Positions 33,248 to 39,428 of a stretch of 64,000 bases of DNA are shown piece by piece. Source of the DNA: Bacteroidales bacterium (GTDB lineage: Bacteria > Bacteroidota > Bacteroidia > Bacteroidales > UBA932); the NCBI GenBank assembly GCA_017465225.1, contig JAFTWQ010000019.1:1-64000 (forward strand), given 5' to 3'. Within the stretch, counting starts at the first letter, position 1. Every line of letters begins with the position of its first letter. A program made the position numbers and the translations under genes. Under the pieces are notes generated by a model. The model did not search any database. It was not told the DNA's origin and worked only from the letters and a program-made list of their open reading frames with translations.

Positions 33248-33833
33248 CTGCCCGTATCTCCTTGATCGCTTTTTGGATGTCATATCGGCAGCCTTTGAAT
33301 TTATCGCTTTTCAGCGCGTCCTGCAGTTGCTTCTTCGACAGATTCCCGAGCTCGTACCACTTGCCGTTCTCGCTCAGGATATACGTCTTGCCGTCACGCT
33401 TTTGCCAAGACTCTGTTGTATCTTCCTTGCTTGCCGTTACAGGCTTGTCACTATCTGCGTCTTTCACATCGTCGATGCAGAAAAGACCATTCAGCGCATA
33501 TTTCCGCGCATAACTCGATGCCGAACCTGTGATCTGCGAAGCGTCCATACCTGCCTTCTCGTCCGTCTCACGCGCGTATCCATCCGCGCTTGCACTGCCA
33601 TCTGAATCAAGGTCATACAGTCTCGCGGTCGCTCTGATATAGAACCTTCCACCTGTTTCAACGAGCGAATCAGTCACGATCAACACCGCGCCATGCGTCT
33701 GGCAAAGCGGCTTAACTGCTTCAAGAATGTCCTCTGCGTTGCGGTAGTTAAATTTACCGAATTTGTTGTACTGATTCTTCGGCGCTTTCAATTCCATCTG
33801 AATCAGCTGCAGCTTCGTCATGATGTCCTTCAT
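33240..33833 (-). CDS. erf: ERF-family ssDNA annealing protein
   Basis: The protein has 197 aa, normal for ERF. The conserved core is visible: FGKFNYRNAEDILEAVKPL and AVLIVTDSLV, then DASQITGSASSYARKYALNG followed by LFCIDDVKDAD. ERF proteins form rings that anneal complementary ssDNA during phage recombination and genome circularisation. The C-terminal 60 residues are a separate small helical domain. The ATG at 33833 follows AAGGAGG; the overlap of 80 bases with the preceding gene is unusual but both are supported. Confidence 0.88.
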   Translation of the reverse strand: MKDIMTKLQLIQMELKAPKNQYNKFGKFNYRNAEDILEAVKPLCQTHGAVLIVTDSLVETGGRFYIRATARLYDLDSDGSASADGYARETDEKAGMDASQITGSASSYARKYALNGLFCIDDVKDADSDKPVTASKEDTTESWQKRDGKTYILSENGKWYELGNLSKKQLQDALKSDKFKGCRYDIQKAIKEIRADG

Positions 33834-34137
33834 CGTTCGTCTCCTCCTTTTTAGCCTTATCAACATAGCAGTAGAACTCTACTCCACACACATCTTCGCA
33901 CAACTGCTCTCTGTTAGCATCGTACGATTCTTTTCTTTTCGACTTCTCTTTGTCGAACGGGAAATCTTCTTCGTAAAACTGCACTCCGATCGAATCGCTG
34001 TACCCGAGATTGATATATATCGCCGTTGCGCCAAGCTCTTTCGCCGCAACCTGTGCCGCTTTTAAATAATCGATCATCTTGTCCATCATTTCTTCCTTAT
34101 GCCGCAATACTTGTTCACGCATCTTATCTTCATGCAT
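33754..34137 (-). CDS. Acidic phage protein of unknown function
   Basis: The protein has 127 aa. The N-terminal helix (REQVLRHKEEMMDKMIDYLK) is followed by ATAIYINLGYSDSIGVQFY, and the C-terminal 35 residues are strongly acidic. That C-terminal part overlaps the ERF gene by 80 bases and may be poorly constrained. I do not recognise the family. The ATG at 34137 follows AGGAGGATG. Confidence 0.65.
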   Translation of the reverse strand: MHEDKMREQVLRHKEEMMDKMIDYLKAAQVAAKELGATAIYINLGYSDSIGVQFYEEDFPFDKEKSKRKESYDANREQLCEDVCGVEFYCYVDKAKKEETNDEGHHDEAAADSDGIESAEESVQQIR

Positions 34138-34148
34138 CTTACATCCTC

Positions 34149-34352
34149 CTAGATATGCAGCGCGTTCAACATCTGCGCTGCTTGTGTCTTATCCGTCTTG
34201 TATACCTTCATCGCCCATTCGGTGATGATCTCCAACGCGACCCTGTCGGCACGTGCTTCTTCTCTCATCGACTCGGGCAAGCTCGGAGCATCCTCCTGCT
34301 CGATTCGCCATGCTATCTTCTGCACCCGAGCGAGTGCTGCTTCAAAATCCAT
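34149..34352 (-). CDS. Small helical phage protein
   Basis: The protein has 67 aa, almost wholly helical and charged (DFEAALARVQKIAWRIEQ, then RADRVALEIITEWAM). I do not recognise the family. The ATG at 34352 has AAGGTGG upstream and ends 12 bases before the next gene. Its position within the early operon suggests a modest accessory role. Confidence 0.65.
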   Translation of the reverse strand: MDFEAALARVQKIAWRIEQEDAPSLPESMREEARADRVALEIITEWAMKVYKTDKTQAAQMLNALHI

Positions 34353-34403
34353 GTTGCCACCTTCTATCATTTGTGATATGATTTATCTAAGTTCTTTTCT
34401 AAT

Positions 34404-34444
34404 GTCCTGATCGGGATTGCCGTCCCGACAGGACTCTTTTTTTT
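34404..34444 (+). terminator. Plus-strand terminator inside minus-strand early operon
   Basis: On the plus strand, GTCCTG(A)TCGGGA pairs with TCCCGACAGGAC (12 bp with one bulge, loop of six), followed by TCTTTTTTTT. It points against the direction of the surrounding genes. On the early mRNA it would be a strong hairpin without a U-tract, perhaps protecting or separating mRNA segments. Confidence 0.65.
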
Positions 34445-34640
34445 ATGCGATCCAAGCGATCACCGCCATCACGACCATGCCGGCTGCGAACCAACGCAAG
34501 TTCTTTTTGTTCTCCTGCCACATTTCTGCAGCCATCTCGCCGATAATCTCTGCAAGCACGTGCGGAATGTCGCGCACGTACACACCTTTTACATCGTCAT
34601 TTTGGTCAACGATGAGCTTATACGTCTTGCCGTTCATCAT
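34443..34640 (-). CDS. Small C-terminally anchored membrane protein
   Basis: The protein has 65 aa. The first 45 residues are soluble (KTYKLIVDQNDDVKGVYV, then VLAEIIGEMAAEMWQENKK), the last 18 hydrophobic (WFAAGMVVMAVIAWIA). Function unknown; a tail-anchored early phage protein. The ATG at 34640 follows GGGGGT and overlaps the stop of the preceding 39-aa gene. Confidence 0.65.
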   Translation of the reverse strand: MMNGKTYKLIVDQNDDVKGVYVRDIPHVLAEIIGEMAAEMWQENKKNLRWFAAGMVVMAVIAWIA

Positions 34641-34756
34641 TTTTTTACCCCCTTTAACTCCGAGCGATATACGTTCTGATTCTTTTTGATGATTTTGTCG
34701 ATTCGACTCACCTGACATCTCTTGCCATCGTGGTACGCGACTAATTTCCCTGCCAT
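34637..34756 (-). CDS. 39-aa basic protein of unknown function
   Basis: A small lysine-rich protein (MAGKLVAYHDGKRCQVSRID, then KIIKKNQNVYRSE). The ATG at 34756 follows AGGAGGAATAATC, a strong ribosome site, and the stop overlaps the next ATG, so it is well supported as a gene despite its length. I do not recognise it. Confidence 0.6.
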   Translation of the reverse strand: MAGKLVAYHDGKRCQVSRIDKIIKKNQNVYRSELKGVKK

Positions 34757-34767
34757 GATTATTCCTC

Positions 34768-35400
34768 CTATTTTTTGGATAATTCTTTCATCTTCTTGAA
34801 GAAATCTATCGCTGCCATATATTCGTCATAATATGGCTTGTTCGGCTCACTGCCTTTTTCGCCATATACGCTTTCTACACGTGCGGTAAACTCGTTCAGG
34901 GTGCCGCCTTTATATTTGTTCCAACAGCCGCATGACACAATATCGTCCGTTGCGTTGTATGTAGTTGTACCTTTACGGCTGCCGATACGCACGACTTGAT
35001 AATATTTTTTATCCAAGTTCGCGTCTGTCAAGTACGCGCCTGCCAAGTACGCGCCTGTCAAGTTCGCGTCTGTCAAGTACGCGCCTGTCAAGTTCGCGTC
35101 TGTCAAGTTCGCGCCTGTCAAGTTCGCGCCTGCCAAGTTCGCGCGTGTCAAGTTCGCGCCTGTCAAGTTCGCGTCTGTCAAGTTCGCGTCTGCCAAGTTC
35201 GCGCCTGCCAAGTTCGCGCGTGTCAAGTTCGCGCGTGTCAAGTTCGCGTCTGCCAAGTTCGCGCCTGCCAAGTTCGCGCGTGTCAAGTTCGCGCCTGCCA
35301 AGTACGCGCCTGCCAAGTACGCGCGGCAGCCGCCTTCTTCACCTCTAAGCCATCTCCCATGATTTGCAACGATCTCGTTAAGCTTCTCTTGTGTAATCAC
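34768..35400 (-). CDS. Pentapeptide-repeat protein
   Basis: The protein has 210 aa. After a 28-residue lead, about 21 consecutive pentapeptides of the A(N/Y)L(T/A)x type (ANLTR, ANLAG, ANLTD, AYLTD) occupy about 30-135 and predict a right-handed quadrilateral beta-helix. The C-terminal 75 residues form a separate domain (YQVVRIGSRKGTTTY, then GGTLNEFTARV). Pentapeptide-repeat proteins such as MfpA and Qnr mimic DNA and bind gyrase; whether this one does is unknown. It starts with GTG at 35400, placed seven bases after GAGGAGGGG. Confidence 0.85.
   Translation of the reverse strand: MITQEKLNEIVANHGRWLRGEEGGCRAYLAGAYLAGANLTRANLAGANLADANLTRANLTRANLAGANLADANLTDANLTGANLTRANLAGANLTGANLTDANLTGAYLTDANLTGAYLAGAYLTDANLDKKYYQVVRIGSRKGTTTYNATDDIVSCGCWNKYKGGTLNEFTARVESVYGEKGSEPNKPYYDEYMAAIDFFKKMKELSKK
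35017..35325. repeat. Tandem 15-bp repeats encoding pentapeptides
   Basis: About 20 tandem copies of a 15-bp unit (plus strand, CAAGTTCGCGCCTGT and one- or two-base variants). The near-identity at DNA level, not only at protein level, points to recent expansion by slippage or unequal recombination. Copy number is likely to vary between phage isolates and may be collapsed in short-read assemblies. Confidence 0.9.
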
Positions 35401-35414
35401 GTCTTGTCCCCTCC

Positions 35415-35678
35415 TCAATATATCCGCGGCATTTTCACGCGCTGTCCTCGTTTTGGCAGCGGCATATCCGCGATCTCTCTCAATGCCGTTTTTGCTTTCG
35501 GCTCAACGATCGACACAGTAACTTTCGTCTCGATCCATTTTTCGTAGTCCGACTGTCTGATGTACCGTTTGCCGTCGATCAGCACGTGCGGCAATCCGCA
35601 TTTGCGTACCCAACGATACAGCTTGTGATACGACAGCTCGTTTTGTTCGGCGAATGTCGCCATATCCACCAGCTTCAT
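35415..35678 (-). CDS. Excisionase/MerR-like HTH protein
   Basis: The protein has 87 aa. The first 55 residues, MATFAEQNELSYHKLYRWVR then GLPHVLIDGKRYIRQSDYEKW, are a winged-helix of the excisionase/HTH_17 type with the usual 'G...R.I...D...W' wing. Such proteins direct prophage excision or regulate early genes. A basic C-terminal tail follows. The ATG at 35678 follows GGAGGTGC; a longer reading upstream crosses a divergent gene and is rejected. It is the first gene of the main early operon. Confidence 0.72.
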   Translation of the reverse strand: MKLVDMATFAEQNELSYHKLYRWVRKCGLPHVLIDGKRYIRQSDYEKWIETKVTVSIVEPKAKTALREIADMPLPKRGQRVKMPRIY

Positions 35679-35692
35679 ACCTGCACCTCCCT

Positions 35693-35713
35693 GCTCCTGA
35701 GCGGAGCTTTTTT
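35693..35713 (+). terminator. Short plus-strand terminator
   Basis: GCTCC / GGAGC stem with a five-base loop, followed by TTTTTTCTTTTT on the plus strand. It would stop antisense transcripts from the left before the divergent promoter at 35752. The stem is short, so strength is uncertain. Confidence 0.5.
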
Positions 35714-35751
35714 CTTTTTCGATTTGCCACACACAAAGTTTTCTGCTTAGC

Positions 35752-35780
35752 TTGACTATTTTACTGATTAGCGGTAAACT
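35752..35780 (+). promoter_or_regulatory. SigA-type promoter of the 109-aa gene
   Basis: TTGACT at 35752-35757, a 17-base spacer and TAAACT at 35775-35780, about 38 bases before the start codon at 35818. It gives this gene transcription independent of the leftward early operon. Confidence 0.65.
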
Positions 35781-35817
35781 GTCTGCACCAAAAAAAGATG
35801 CAAAGGAGCTGAACACC

Positions 35818-36147
35818 ATGGACGAACAAGATTTCAAACTACTGTACTTCATCTTCAAGCAGGACGATACAAGCGTACCTGCCATTCTGGTAAAATTCCA
35901 CGCATACCCAGAAATTACGCAAGATACTGAAGCTCGCATCGACAAGCTCATAGCAAAAGACCTCCTTGAGAAAGTAAACAGTAATCTGCATCTAACCGTT
36001 TATGGTTACAAGGCTGTAAATGATTACATTGACACCAACCCTATATCTTGTGATATGCCTTTCTTAACCAAAGAGAATATTTCGTATCTTTCAACGGTAA
36101 TGATTGCTATTTGTAGCATTATTAACATCCTCGTTCGAATCGGTTAA
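35818..36147 (+). CDS. Winged-helix-like protein with C-terminal membrane anchor
   Basis: The protein has 109 aa. Residues 1-75 look like a winged helix (DFKLLYFIFKQDD, then TEARIDKLIAKDLLEKV and LTVYGYKAVNDYI). The last 20 residues are a hydrophobic segment (LSTVMIAICSIINILV) ending the protein. It is one of few plus-strand genes, with its own promoter, between the early operon and the immunity genes. Expression in lysogens and a role in immunity or superinfection exclusion are inferred. The stop overlaps the stop of the convergent 45-aa gene. The ATG at 35818 follows AAAGGAGC. Confidence 0.7.
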   Translation: MDEQDFKLLYFIFKQDDTSVPAILVKFHAYPEITQDTEARIDKLIAKDLLEKVNSNLHLTVYGYKAVNDYIDTNPISCDMPFLTKENISYLSTVMIAICSIINILVRIG

Positions 36148-36281
36148 TCACCAAAAATGTAACGACCAATTAGTAATCCGTAAGAGAAGAACATTAGCTC
36201 ATCATATTGTCCTTGATACAGCAAAACAGAATAGACAACAATCATTAACATAAAACCAACTATGTGCCGCATATTACCCAT
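36144..36281 (-). CDS. 45-aa two-span membrane protein
   Basis: Two hydrophobic stretches, HIVGFMLMIVVYSVLLYQ and LMFFSYGLLIGRYIF, are separated by a short acidic loop (GQYDE). The ATG at 36281 has a G-rich site (GGGGGCGG) close by; a second ATG is three codons later. It lies downstream of the Cro-like gene in the same orientation and its stop codon shares TTAA with the stop of the convergent 109-aa gene. Function unknown. Confidence 0.55.
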   Translation of the reverse strand: MGNMRHIVGFMLMIVVYSVLLYQGQYDELMFFSYGLLIGRYIFGD

Positions 36282-36302
36282 CCGCCCCCACAGCAACACT
36301 TA

Positions 36303-36324
36303 AAACGATTAAGTCGTTTTTTCT
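36303..36324. promoter_or_regulatory. Second operator-like site
   Basis: Holds AACGATTAAGTCGTT followed by TTTCT, nearly identical to the site at 36532-36553 and about 230 bases away. It overlaps the stop of the Cro-like gene. A repressor bound at both sites could loop the DNA. Read on the minus strand it is also a weak hairpin. Confidence 0.5.
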
Positions 36325-36517
36325 ACTTAAAAAAAATAAGCTCGTCATGCTCCACAGCATAAACCTCGCACATTTTCTTAATTGTAGGTGCAGTCGGGAA
36401 TGTATGTCCGTTTTCGTAGCTATAAAGCGTTTTCTCACTAATACCAAGCATTTCAGCTGCTTTTTCTTGCGTAAGATTAACATTTACTCTCGCCGCCTTC
36501 AAACTAAGTTTTGCCAT
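36323..36517 (-). CDS. Cro-like HTH regulator
   Basis: The protein has 64 aa and is a single Xre-type HTH: LSLKAARVNVNLTQEKAAEM then GISEKTLYSYENGHTFP, with a final helix IKKMCEVYAVEHDEL. It is divergent from the tandem-HTH repressor and is the first gene after the consensus leftward promoter, the classic Cro position. The second ATG (36517) is preferred from AGGAGGTG spacing. Confidence 0.82.
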   Translation of the reverse strand: MAKLSLKAARVNVNLTQEKAAEMLGISEKTLYSYENGHTFPTAPTIKKMCEVYAVEHDELIFFK

Positions 36518-36531
36518 CATTACACCTCCTC

Positions 36532-36553
36532 AAACGATTAAATCGTTTTTTCT
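36532..36553. promoter_or_regulatory. Palindromic operator at leftward promoter
   Basis: Contains the 15-bp palindrome AACGATTAAATCGTT at about 36534-36548, just downstream of the -10 box of the leftward promoter and across the probable transcription start. Binding by the repressor or by the Cro-like protein would block early transcription. A close copy lies at 36303-36324. Confidence 0.7.
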
Positions 36554-36559
36554 GTTTTA

Positions 36560-36588
36560 ATTATATACCATCAAAAACTATTCGTCAA
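36560..36588 (-). promoter_or_regulatory. Consensus leftward early promoter
   Basis: On the minus strand, TTGACG (36588-36583), a 17-base spacer and TATAAT (36565-36560). It drives the Cro-like gene and, by read-through past the weak sites downstream, probably the whole early operon. The palindrome at 36532-36553 overlaps its start site. Confidence 0.85.
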
Positions 36589-36671
36589 CGGTTTTTTCGT
36601 TTTTTTATTTACTTTTTATTTCTTTTTTTACGGATTTGATGTAAGATGAAGATAGAAAAGGTGGTGTCATT

Positions 36672-37247
36672 ATGAGCATAGAAGTCGATAAGAAGATCGT
36701 GAGCAAAAATCTCCTTCGTCTTATACAAGAAAGCGGCAAGAGCCGGAAACAAATAAGCGAAGCTATCGGAGTAAGCTATTCAACGTTTACCGACTGGTCG
36801 AATGGCAGAAGCTACCCACGTCATGAAGGTATCGTAGCTCTCGCAAATTTTTTTGGTGTGCCAACATCTGCATTAACTGAAGAACAAAAAACCCCTGTTT
36901 CACTTCGTACACCTGCTGAGATCGGCGACATCATCCGCGAACACCGTGAAAAACTCGGTTTATCTTATGATGAGCTTGCTACGTTAGCAAATACAACTAC
37001 TATGTCTCTGAGAAGGTGGGAAAAAGGGAAAATAGCTAACCCACGCACTGATGCCATCGAAAACCTAGCCAGAGCTTTGAAGCTGCCGACTGCCATCCTC
37101 CGCGGAATACCACTAACCGAAGACCAAATACAAAAGCAAAAACTCATCAAAGAGATAGACAAGGTACTGTCAGATATCCACCTTACCGACGAAGAAATAC
37201 AACAAGTAGTCAGTTATATAAAATTTTTAATCACTCAAAGAAAATAA
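36672..37247 (+). CDS. Repressor with two tandem Xre-type HTH domains
   Basis: The protein has 191 aa. The first HTH is at about 10-65 (LIQESGKSRKQISEAIGVSY, TFTDWSNGRSYP); the second at about 83-140 (IREHREKLGLSYDELATLA, TTTMSLRRWEKGKI). A short helical C-terminus (DIHLTDEEIQQVVSYIKFL) may dimerise. There is no S24 peptidase domain, so RecA-stimulated self-cleavage is not expected, and induction must use another route. Its position, divergent from a Cro-like gene and upstream of int, marks it as the lysogeny repressor. The ATG at 36672 follows AGGTGGTG. Confidence 0.8.
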   Translation: MSIEVDKKIVSKNLLRLIQESGKSRKQISEAIGVSYSTFTDWSNGRSYPRHEGIVALANFFGVPTSALTEEQKTPVSLRTPAEIGDIIREHREKLGLSYDELATLANTTTMSLRRWEKGKIANPRTDAIENLARALKLPTAILRGIPLTEDQIQKQKLIKEIDKVLSDIHLTDEEIQQVVSYIKFLITQRK

Positions 37248-37263
37248 GAAAGAAGATGATTGT

Positions 37264-37821
37264 ATGTTTGTCATTAACGTACTAGAAAAATTTATTTGCG
37301 GCATTATCTTTATTTTTCTCAAATCTGATTATCAGAAAGTATCTTATAAAAATCTTAATAAGTTTTTAGATACCGAACTTACTATTATATGTGAGCAGGC
37401 AAACCTTTCAAAAAAACATGTTTTCCCGTATATTGTCAAACCTATGTGTAATCACATAGATATTATCCGCAACGAAAGATTTTTATATCACAGAAGCAGT
37501 CACGATGCGCTTTATGCTTTTAACAACTATGATTTCTATTTATGTTATGCAGACATGTTATCCTCATATTCTCGATACTGGCGTGCAAGAGGATTTTATA
37601 TCAACTTCCATAGCCGCAGTGAATTATTATCGGCATTGCTCAAAAGAGGTCACGAAAAAAATTATTTTTCTGAAGAAACCATAGATAAATACGAATCATT
37701 GTCACGAAAAGTTAGCATATGGAAAATACCAGACTACACAAGCGATGAGCTTAAATTTATAAGTCTTGTTTTGTTTGTGGTCATACCTTTATTCCAAATA
37801 ATTTTTATCTTTATTGATTAA
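37264..37821 (+). CDS. AT-rich lysogeny-region protein with C-terminal membrane segment
   Basis: The protein has 185 aa. It has a hydrophobic N-terminus (LEKFICGIIFIFL), a Tyr/Phe/Asn-rich middle (YADMLSSYSRYWRARGFY), and a strongly hydrophobic C-terminus (ISLVLFVVIPLFQIIFIFI). The DNA is visibly richer in A+T than neighbouring genes. It lies between repressor and integrase, a usual place for genes expressed by the prophage. Superinfection exclusion or abortive infection is plausible but unproven; I do not recognise the family. The ribosome site is weak (AGAAGA). Confidence 0.6.
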   Translation: MFVINVLEKFICGIIFIFLKSDYQKVSYKNLNKFLDTELTIICEQANLSKKHVFPYIVKPMCNHIDIIRNERFLYHRSSHDALYAFNNYDFYLCYADMLSSYSRYWRARGFYINFHSRSELLSALLKRGHEKNYFSEETIDKYESLSRKVSIWKIPDYTSDELKFISLVLFVVIPLFQIIFIFID

Positions 37822-37833
37822 CAGACAAAACAC

Positions 37834-37868
37834 AAGACCGACTACCCCTATGGCAGTCGGTCTTTTTG
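37834..37868 (+). terminator. Terminator after lysogeny operon
   Basis: Stem AGACCGACT / AGTCGGTCT (9 bp, loop of 11) followed by five T. It separates the repressor operon from the integrase gene, whose ribosome site begins just downstream. Confidence 0.8.
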
Positions 37869-37884
37869 GAAAGGAGAGAATCAT

Positions 37885-39012
37885 ATGCCGAGCAAGCTAA
37901 AAAAACGCGGCAACTCATATCTGTTGACAGTCGTTCGAGATGGTAAGGAGTACACTAAGACGGTTCGTACCACCAAGAAAAGCGAAGCAGAAAAAGAGTG
38001 GACGATATTTGCCAGCGAAGTTTTGCGCGACAGAGTCGTCGCCAAGAGCGAAGGACATATGACGCTAGATCAATTCTACGCCTACTGGCTTAAAAACTAT
38101 GCGGAACTGCATCTGGAGCCGTCCACGATAGAGACACGCAGAAGGCTATATGCCCGAATCGGCGAATCCCTCGGACAGCTCAAGCTGTGCAACATACGCA
38201 AGCGACACGTGCTTGAATTCGTCAAGAACCTCTCCTCGCCCACAGCATCATTTGATGGCAAGCCTCTTTCCACCATATACATCAAGAATCATATTACACT
38301 ATTGACAACGTTGTTGAATCATGCAATTGACTGGGATTTCATAGCAACCAACCCTGCGCTACGGGTAAAGATACCCGGGACAACAACTCCGAAAGAAATG
38401 CCTAGTGAAGCAGATTTCGCCAAGCTCCTCTCGCTCGTGGACGAGCACCATGACGTCAGATTCCGTCTTTGGGTCGCGCTTGCCTTCACGCTCGGACTGA
38501 GAAAAGAAGAGATTTTCGGATTAAAATGGGGCGATATCTCTTCCAAGATTCTCTCCGTCAATCGCGCAGCCGTCTATATTCATCGAACAGGTGTCGTCAC
38601 CAAACCGCCTAAATCAAAACGAAGCCAACGCACATTACCGCTCTCTCTGGCGGCATCGACACTCCTTTACGAGTGGAAAAAAACATATGCGAAAAAATTC
38701 GCCATCCCGACAGATGATTCGTTCGTTTTCCCCAATCCCATTGGCGGCATCCTCCACCCTTCCATGTTCAACTACTTTCTCAATATGTTGTGTGACAGAA
38801 ATAATCTTCCGCGCATCACACCGCATTCACTCCGCCATATGTACGGCACATACCTCCTAGCAGGAGGAGTGAACATTGCTACGATCAGCTCATTGATGGG
38901 ACACGCAAACAGCGCATTTACCCTCTCAAGATACGTACATGAATTGAAATCTTTGGAAGAACAGACAGCCTCTATCATGGATAATACCCTCTTGAAACTA
39001 ACGCATAAATAA
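37885..39012 (+). CDS. int: Tyrosine integrase
   Basis: The protein has 375 aa, typical for Firmicutes phage integrases. An N-terminal arm-binding domain (1-60) is followed by a SAM-like core-binding domain (about 62-165) and the catalytic domain with LGLRKEEI (first Arg), HSLRHMYGTYL (His and second Arg), LMGHANSAFTLSRYVH (His and the probable nucleophile Tyr). It recombines attP with the chromosomal attB. The arm repeats and core of attP lie immediately downstream. The ATG at 37885 follows AAGGAGAG. Confidence 0.93.
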   Translation: MPSKLKKRGNSYLLTVVRDGKEYTKTVRTTKKSEAEKEWTIFASEVLRDRVVAKSEGHMTLDQFYAYWLKNYAELHLEPSTIETRRRLYARIGESLGQLKLCNIRKRHVLEFVKNLSSPTASFDGKPLSTIYIKNHITLLTTLLNHAIDWDFIATNPALRVKIPGTTTPKEMPSEADFAKLLSLVDEHHDVRFRLWVALAFTLGLRKEEIFGLKWGDISSKILSVNRAAVYIHRTGVVTKPPKSKRSQRTLPLSLAASTLLYEWKKTYAKKFAIPTDDSFVFPNPIGGILHPSMFNYFLNMLCDRNNLPRITPHSLRHMYGTYLLAGGVNIATISSLMGHANSAFTLSRYVHELKSLEEQTASIMDNTLLKLTHK

Positions 39013-39020
39013 CCAAAAAA

Positions 39021-39050
39021 GCGTATGCATTGTGCATACGCTTTTCTCGT
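39021..39050 (+). terminator. Integrase terminator
   Basis: Perfect 9-bp stem GCGTATGCA / TGCATACGC with a three-base loop, then TTTTCTCGTTTG, nine bases after the integrase stop. The A-run on the other side could allow weak function on the minus strand as well, where the integrated spo0A transcript would arrive. Confidence 0.8.
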
Positions 39051-39071
39051 TTGTACCCCTTGTATCAATTT

Positions 39072-39302
39072 AGGGGACAAAACAGGGGACAAAATCATAT
39101 CTTTCTATCACCTTGCCACCTGCTCAAGCCTTAATTTATCTGCAATCATCGCCATAAATTCAGAATTGGTCGGCTTGCCTTTCTCAACGTTTATCGTATA
39201 CCCAAATACCGTCTCAATGCCTTGCAAGCCTTTATTTTACAAGGTTTTTCTATTATGCCTTTGCACCGCTTTGTCCCCTTTTTCATTGATTTAGGGGACA
39301 AA
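39072..39302. other. Phage attachment site attP with four arm repeats
   Basis: The decamer AGGGGACAAA occurs four times: direct at 39072-39081 and 39084-39093, inverted at 39270-39279, and direct at 39293-39302. These flank a region (39108-39218) matching the 3' end of spo0A. Paired arm-type sites around a host-like core next to int are the layout of lambda- and Tn916-type attachment sites. The region to 39428 contains no convincing gene. Confidence 0.88.
39108..39218 (-). pseudogene. spo0A: spo0A 3'-end fragment (attP core)
   Basis: The minus strand encodes 36 residues and a stop that match the extreme C-terminus of Spo0[18 protein letters not shown], then [15 protein letters not shown]. 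In Bacillus subtilis Spo0A the corresponding end has FGYT...KPTNSEF...ADKLRLE. There is no start codon or ribosome site, and identity is lost upstream of this segment. I infer that it is the attP core, so that integration into host spo0A restores an intact reading frame with a phage-supplied 3' end. Confidence 0.87.
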
Positions 39303-39428
39303 AAAAGGGACTGATTTTCTGCAAATCCACTGTTTTTTATGCAAATAATTATGCAAAAAAGACAATCGAAACGATTGCCCTTTTTGCTTTGGTTGGTACA
39401 AGCCATATTGAGAGACAAGACCATTATA

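Noticed and set aside
35017..35325. CRISPR array suggested by regular repeats
   Set aside because: The repeats are 15-bp tandem units without spacers, inside a coding frame for pentapeptides.
35415..35951. 178-aa version of the excisionase-like protein
   Set aside because: The N-terminal extension is antisense to the 109-aa plus-strand gene; the ATG at 35678 has GGAGGTG.
39191..39424. 77-aa minus-strand reading frame in the attachment region
   Set aside because: It overlaps the arm repeats and the spo0A-like core in another frame, lacks a good ribosome site and has no domain pattern.
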